Source: Flavobacteriaceae bacterium
GTDB taxonomy: Bacteria; Bacteroidota; Bacteroidia; Flavobacteriales; Flavobacteriaceae
Assembly (NCBI GenBank): GCA_020435885.1
Contig: JAGQYU010000072.1
Coordinates: forward strand, 1-8,858
Reading direction: 5' to 3'
DNA length: 8,858 nt
A program made the translations under genes and the position numbers. Shown here piece after piece: positions 6,300-8,858 of the stretch (positions are counted from its first letter, which is position 1; every line of letters starts with the position of its first letter). The notes beneath the pieces were generated by a model, which was not told the DNA's origin, did not search any database, and worked only from the letters and a program-made list of their open reading frames with translations.

Positions 6300-8327
6300 A
6301 TGAATCCACTATTACAAAAATTCAACACTAAATATACAACAGCTCCGTTCTCAAAAATTAAAAATGAACACTTTGAGCCTGCTTTTAAAGAAGCTATTAA
6401 AATGGCTAAAGCGGAAATTGATGCCATTGTAAACAATCCCAATGTACCAACTTTTGAGAACACCATTGAAGCGTTGGAATTTTCAGGTGAAACCTTAGAC
6501 AGACTATCCTCTGTTTTCTTTAACCTCAACTCAGCCGAAACCAATGAAGAAATCCAAAAAATAGCTCAGGAAGTTTCGCCTTTGTTATCTGAATTTTCGA
6601 ATGATATTCGTCTAAATAAAGAATTATTCAAGAGAGTTCAGATGATCTATGATATTAAAGATGAAATGAGTTTAACCCCTGAACAAAACATGCTTCTGAC
6701 TAAAAAATACAGAAGTTTTGTACGCAATGGTGCTAATTTGAATGATGAAGATAAAAACAAACTCCGTGAAATTGATAAAAAATTAGCCAAACTTTCGTTG
6801 CAATTTGGCGAAAATGTATTGGCTGAAACCAATGCTTTTGAACTGCACATCACAAACGAAAGCGAATTAAAAGGATTGCCAGAAGGTGCTAAAGAAGCTG
6901 CCAGATCATTAGCTAAAGAAAAAGGCAAAGATGGTTGGATTATCACCTTGGATTATCCCAGCTACATCCCTTTTATGACCTATGTTGAGGATAGGCACCT
7001 AAGAGAAAAATTATCCAAAGCATTTGGTGCTAAGGCCTTTCAGAATAATAAATATGATAATCAACAAATTGTATTGGAGATTGCAAACCTTCGCCATCAA
7101 AGGGCTAATCTATTAGGTTACAAAACACATGCTCATTTTGTATTACAAGAACGTATGGCAGAAACTCCCGAAAAAGTCAAAACTTTTTTAAATGACCTGC
7201 TTGAAAAAGCAGCACCGGCAGCCGATAGAGAATTTGCTCAACTAAAAGCTATTGCAAAAAAAGATAGTGTAGCACAGCTTCAAAAGTGGGATGGTGCTTA
7301 TTACTCTGAAAAATTGAAAAAAGAATTGTTCAATTTAGATCAGGAGGCATTGAAACCCTATTTTAAGCTGGAAAATGTTATTGATGGAGTTTTTACAGTT
7401 GCCAAGAAATTATTCGATTTAAACTTTACGGAAGTTACTGATATTGACAAATACCATCCTGAAGTTAAAACATATGAAGTAACAGATACTAATAATAATT
7501 TTATAGCTGTTTTCTATGCGGATTTCTTTCCCCGTAAGGGAAAACGCAATGGTGCATGGATGACATCTTACAAAGATCAATGGAAGAAAGGTGGTGAAAA
7601 TTCAAGGCCGCATGTATCAATCGTTTGTAATTTTACTCGTCCAACAGAAACCAAACCTTCTCTACTGACCTTTGATGAAGTTACTACGCTATTCCACGAA
7701 TTTGGGCATGCACTTCATGGAATGTTGGCAAATACTACCTATCCTAGCCTTTCAGGAACGAGCGTATATTGGGATTTTGTTGAATTGCCTAGCCAGCTTA
7801 TGGAAAATTGGTGTTATGAAAAAGATGCGTTAGACCTCTTTGCAAAACATTATAAAACCAATGAGCCTATTCCCATGGAAATGGTAGAAAAAATAAAAGA
7901 ATCTGCTAACTTTTTGGAAGGCATGCAAACATTACGACAAGTAAGTTTTGGATTGTTAGATATGGGGTGGCATGGAGCAGACCCAAGCAACATTAACAAT
8001 GTAAAAGCATTTGAATTAGAGGCATTTGCCGACACACAGCAATATCCAGACGTTGCTGAAAACTGCATGAGCACTTCGTTCTCACACATCTTTCAAGGAG
8101 GCTATTCTAGTGGATATTACAGCTACAAATGGGCAGAAGTTCTAGATGCTGATGCTTTCGAATATTTCAAAGAAAACGGAATATTCAACAAAGAAACATC
8201 AGATAAATTCAAAGAAAATATTCTTTCAAAAGGAGGCACAGAAAAACCTATGGAACTGTATAAACGCTTTCGCGGAAAAGAACCAAACAATAAAGCACTA
8301 TTAAAAAGGGCCGGTTTACTAAAATAA
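6300..8327 (+). CDS. dcp: M3 family zinc peptidase, peptidyl-dipeptidase Dcp-like
   Basis: This M3A metallopeptidase resembles E. coli Dcp (681 residues), which removes dipeptides from the C-terminus of short peptides. It has 675 residues and aligns in wording over its whole length. The N-terminus (MNPLLQKF, then HFEPAF and PTFENTIEALE) is the helical lid region. The zinc site is HEFGH at 466-470 with Glu467 catalytic, and Glu495 in DFVELPSQ is the third ligand, 29 residues after the first His, as in thimet oligopeptidase. The substrate-binding loop HIFQGGYSSGYYSY (596-609) near the C-terminus has the expected His and Tyr residues. There is no signal peptide, so it should be cytoplasmic and serve in peptide recycling. 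The ATG at 6300 fits the family start; the gap from purE is 43 bp with no clear promoter box or terminator. It could instead be closer to oligopeptidase A in specificity, but the wording and length favour Dcp. Confidence 0.94.
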   Translation: MNPLLQKFNTKYTTAPFSKIKNEHFEPAFKEAIKMAKAEIDAIVNNPNVPTFENTIEALEFSGETLDRLSSVFFNLNSAETNEEIQKIAQEVSPLLSEFSNDIRLNKELFKRVQMIYDIKDEMSLTPEQNMLLTKKYRSFVRNGANLNDEDKNKLREIDKKLAKLSLQFGENVLAETNAFELHITNESELKGLPEGAKEAARSLAKEKGKDGWIITLDYPSYIPFMTYVEDRHLREKLSKAFGAKAFQNNKYDNQQIVLEIANLRHQRANLLGYKTHAHFVLQERMAETPEKVKTFLNDLLEKAAPAADREFAQLKAIAKKDSVAQLQKWDGAYYSEKLKKELFNLDQEALKPYFKLENVIDGVFTVAKKLFDLNFTEVTDIDKYHPEVKTYEVTDTNNNFIAVFYADFFPRKGKRNGAWMTSYKDQWKKGGENSRPHVSIVCNFTRPTETKPSLLTFDEVTTLFHEFGHALHGMLANTTYPSLSGTSVYWDFVELPSQLMENWCYEKDALDLFAKHYKTNEPIPMEMVEKIKESANFLEGMQTLRQVSFGLLDMGWHGADPSNINNVKAFELEAFADTQQYPDVAENCMSTSFSHIFQGGYSSGYYSYKWAEVLDADAFEYFKENGIFNKETSDKFKENILSKGGTEKPMELYKRFRGKEPNNKALLKRAGLLK

Positions 8328-8393
8328 TTTTAGGACTTTTAGGATAATAATTGTTATATAATTGAGTTATTATATACACTAAATTATTTTATT
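8328..8393. other. Short AT-rich spacer with small repeats before the CAP gene
   Basis: This spacer holds a tandem 9-bp near-duplicate (TTTTAGGAC at 8328-8336, TTTTAGGAT at 8337-8345) right after the dcp stop. It also has a 7-bp AT-only inverted repeat, ATAATAA 8344-8350 and TTATTAT 8367-8373, enclosing the palindrome TTATATAA. No TAnnTTTG box or GC-rich terminator stem is visible. An AT-only stem is too weak to call a terminator, so promoter and terminator here remain undefined. Confidence 0.4.
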
Positions 8394-8858
8394 ATGAGTA
8401 GAAAGATAATAGCACTCTTGACACTCCCCTTAATGATCTTACTTTCGTCATGGACAAAAGATAACACCTACAAATCAAATTTAGATGACGAAATTGCTAT
8501 GACCAACCAGCTTATTCAAATGATAAACGATCATAGGTTGAATGTTGGTAAACCCTTACTGATCAGAAATGCAACTGCCGATAGATTAGCTGAAGAACAT
8601 ACTGTGTATATGATTTCACAAAATGCTGTTAGCAGTGATAACTTTATTGACCGCTTGGAAGTACTTGAGCAGAAAGAAAACGCTGAAGAAGTTGCTGAAA
8701 ATATGGTAGTTGAAATTAATGTTGAAGAAGCTATGAATGCCTGTTTAACTGCCAATTGGCTAAAGGTAAATGTAGAAGGAGATTTTACACATACAGGTAT
8801 TGCTATAAGAAGTGATCATTCCGGAAGGTATTATTTTACGCAAATATTTTATAAATAA
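8394..8858 (+). CDS. Exported protein with degenerate CAP/SCP (PR-1-like) domain
   Basis: This is a complete 154-residue gene ending at the last base of the window. The N-terminus has a basic start (SRK) and a hydrophobic run at residues 5-17, so export by Sec is likely. Its end reads LLSSWTKD; a flavobacterial lipoprotein would have Cys at the position of Trp20, and no good AxA site is visible, so processing is unclear. The rest follows the bacterial YkwD-like CAP pattern: LIQMINDHRLNVGKPLL (40-56), LAEEHTVYM (65-73), FIDR (84-87), AENM (101-104), FTHTGIAIR (131-139) and YYFTQIFY (146-153). By my hand alignment the two cavity histidines are replaced by Ser81 and Leu123, and the usual Trp before the second is Cys117; Glu102 is kept. 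CAP proteins are secreted proteins of varied function, so no activity is assigned. The family call rests on the spacing of these motifs. The start is the first ATG in frame, with an AT-rich leader and no Shine-Dalgarno. Confidence 0.72.
   Translation: MSRKIIALLTLPLMILLSSWTKDNTYKSNLDDEIAMTNQLIQMINDHRLNVGKPLLIRNATADRLAEEHTVYMISQNAVSSDNFIDRLEVLEQKENAEEVAENMVVEINVEEAMNACLTANWLKVNVEGDFTHTGIAIRSDHSGRYYFTQIFYK

Noticed and set aside
6290..8089. Minus-strand open frames inside dcp
   Set aside because: Dcp motifs are continuous on the plus strand. The antisense frames have low-complexity composition and no family wording.
8344..8373. Inverted repeat as a rho-independent terminator of dcp
   Set aside because: The stem is 7 bp of A/T only, with a 16-nt loop and no T-run matched to a GC stem, so it is too weak to call.
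8531..8755. Minus-strand open frame of 74 codons inside the CAP-like gene
   Set aside because: It is rich in Ser and Ala as expected of a shadow frame, while the plus-strand frame has a signal peptide and CAP pattern.
1..8858. CRISPR array, tRNA/rRNA, insertion sequence, prophage, toxin-antitoxin or defence genes
   Set aside because: No regularly spaced repeats, cloverleaf-like stretches, transposase motifs or related domains were seen by eye. Gaps between genes are at most 120 bp, leaving no room for a hidden locus.

Overview
The window is an AT-rich piece of chromosome, most likely from a member of the Bacteroidota, class Flavobacteriia. The evidence is the low GC, the housekeeping proteins with typical flavobacterial wording, the lack of GGAGG-type Shine-Dalgarno sequences before every visible start, and TAnnTTTG promoter-like boxes in two intergenic regions. 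I cannot name a genus.

Layout, left to right. Positions 1-1343 (+) hold mgtE, a magnesium channel/transporter whose first few codons lie outside the window. Positions 1447-3135 (+) hold glnS (glutaminyl-tRNA synthetase). It is followed after 18 bp by a GTG-started trans-polyprenyl diphosphate synthase (3154-4131, +), probably the enzyme that makes the menaquinone side chain. Convergent to it, with one base between the stop codons, is a GH3-family adenylating enzyme (4133-5650, -) of unknown substrate. Across a 120-bp divergent intergenic region comes purE (5771-6256, +), followed 43 bp later by a cytoplasmic M3-family zinc peptidase, dcp (6300-8327, +). Last is a short secreted protein with a degenerate CAP/SCP domain (8394-8858, +) that ends exactly at the window edge. 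Coding density is very high, and no gap between genes exceeds 120 bp. I saw no tRNA, rRNA, CRISPR, insertion sequence or phage signature.

Most genes are single-enzyme housekeeping functions: Mg2+ uptake, translation, quinone/isoprenoid synthesis, purine synthesis and peptide recycling. Neighbours are not linked by one pathway. Two transcription units look likely: glnS with the prenyl synthase, and purE with dcp, although the 43-bp gap makes the second less certain. Codon use and base composition look even by eye, so I see no sign of recent transfer.

I do not see a new multi-gene system here. The items most worth a second look are the last gene and the GH3 enzyme. The last gene has lost both CAP-cavity histidines and has Trp where a lipobox Cys would be expected. 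The GH3 enzyme belongs to a family known in plants for conjugating amino acids to hormones, and it has intact adenylation motifs but no assigned bacterial role here.
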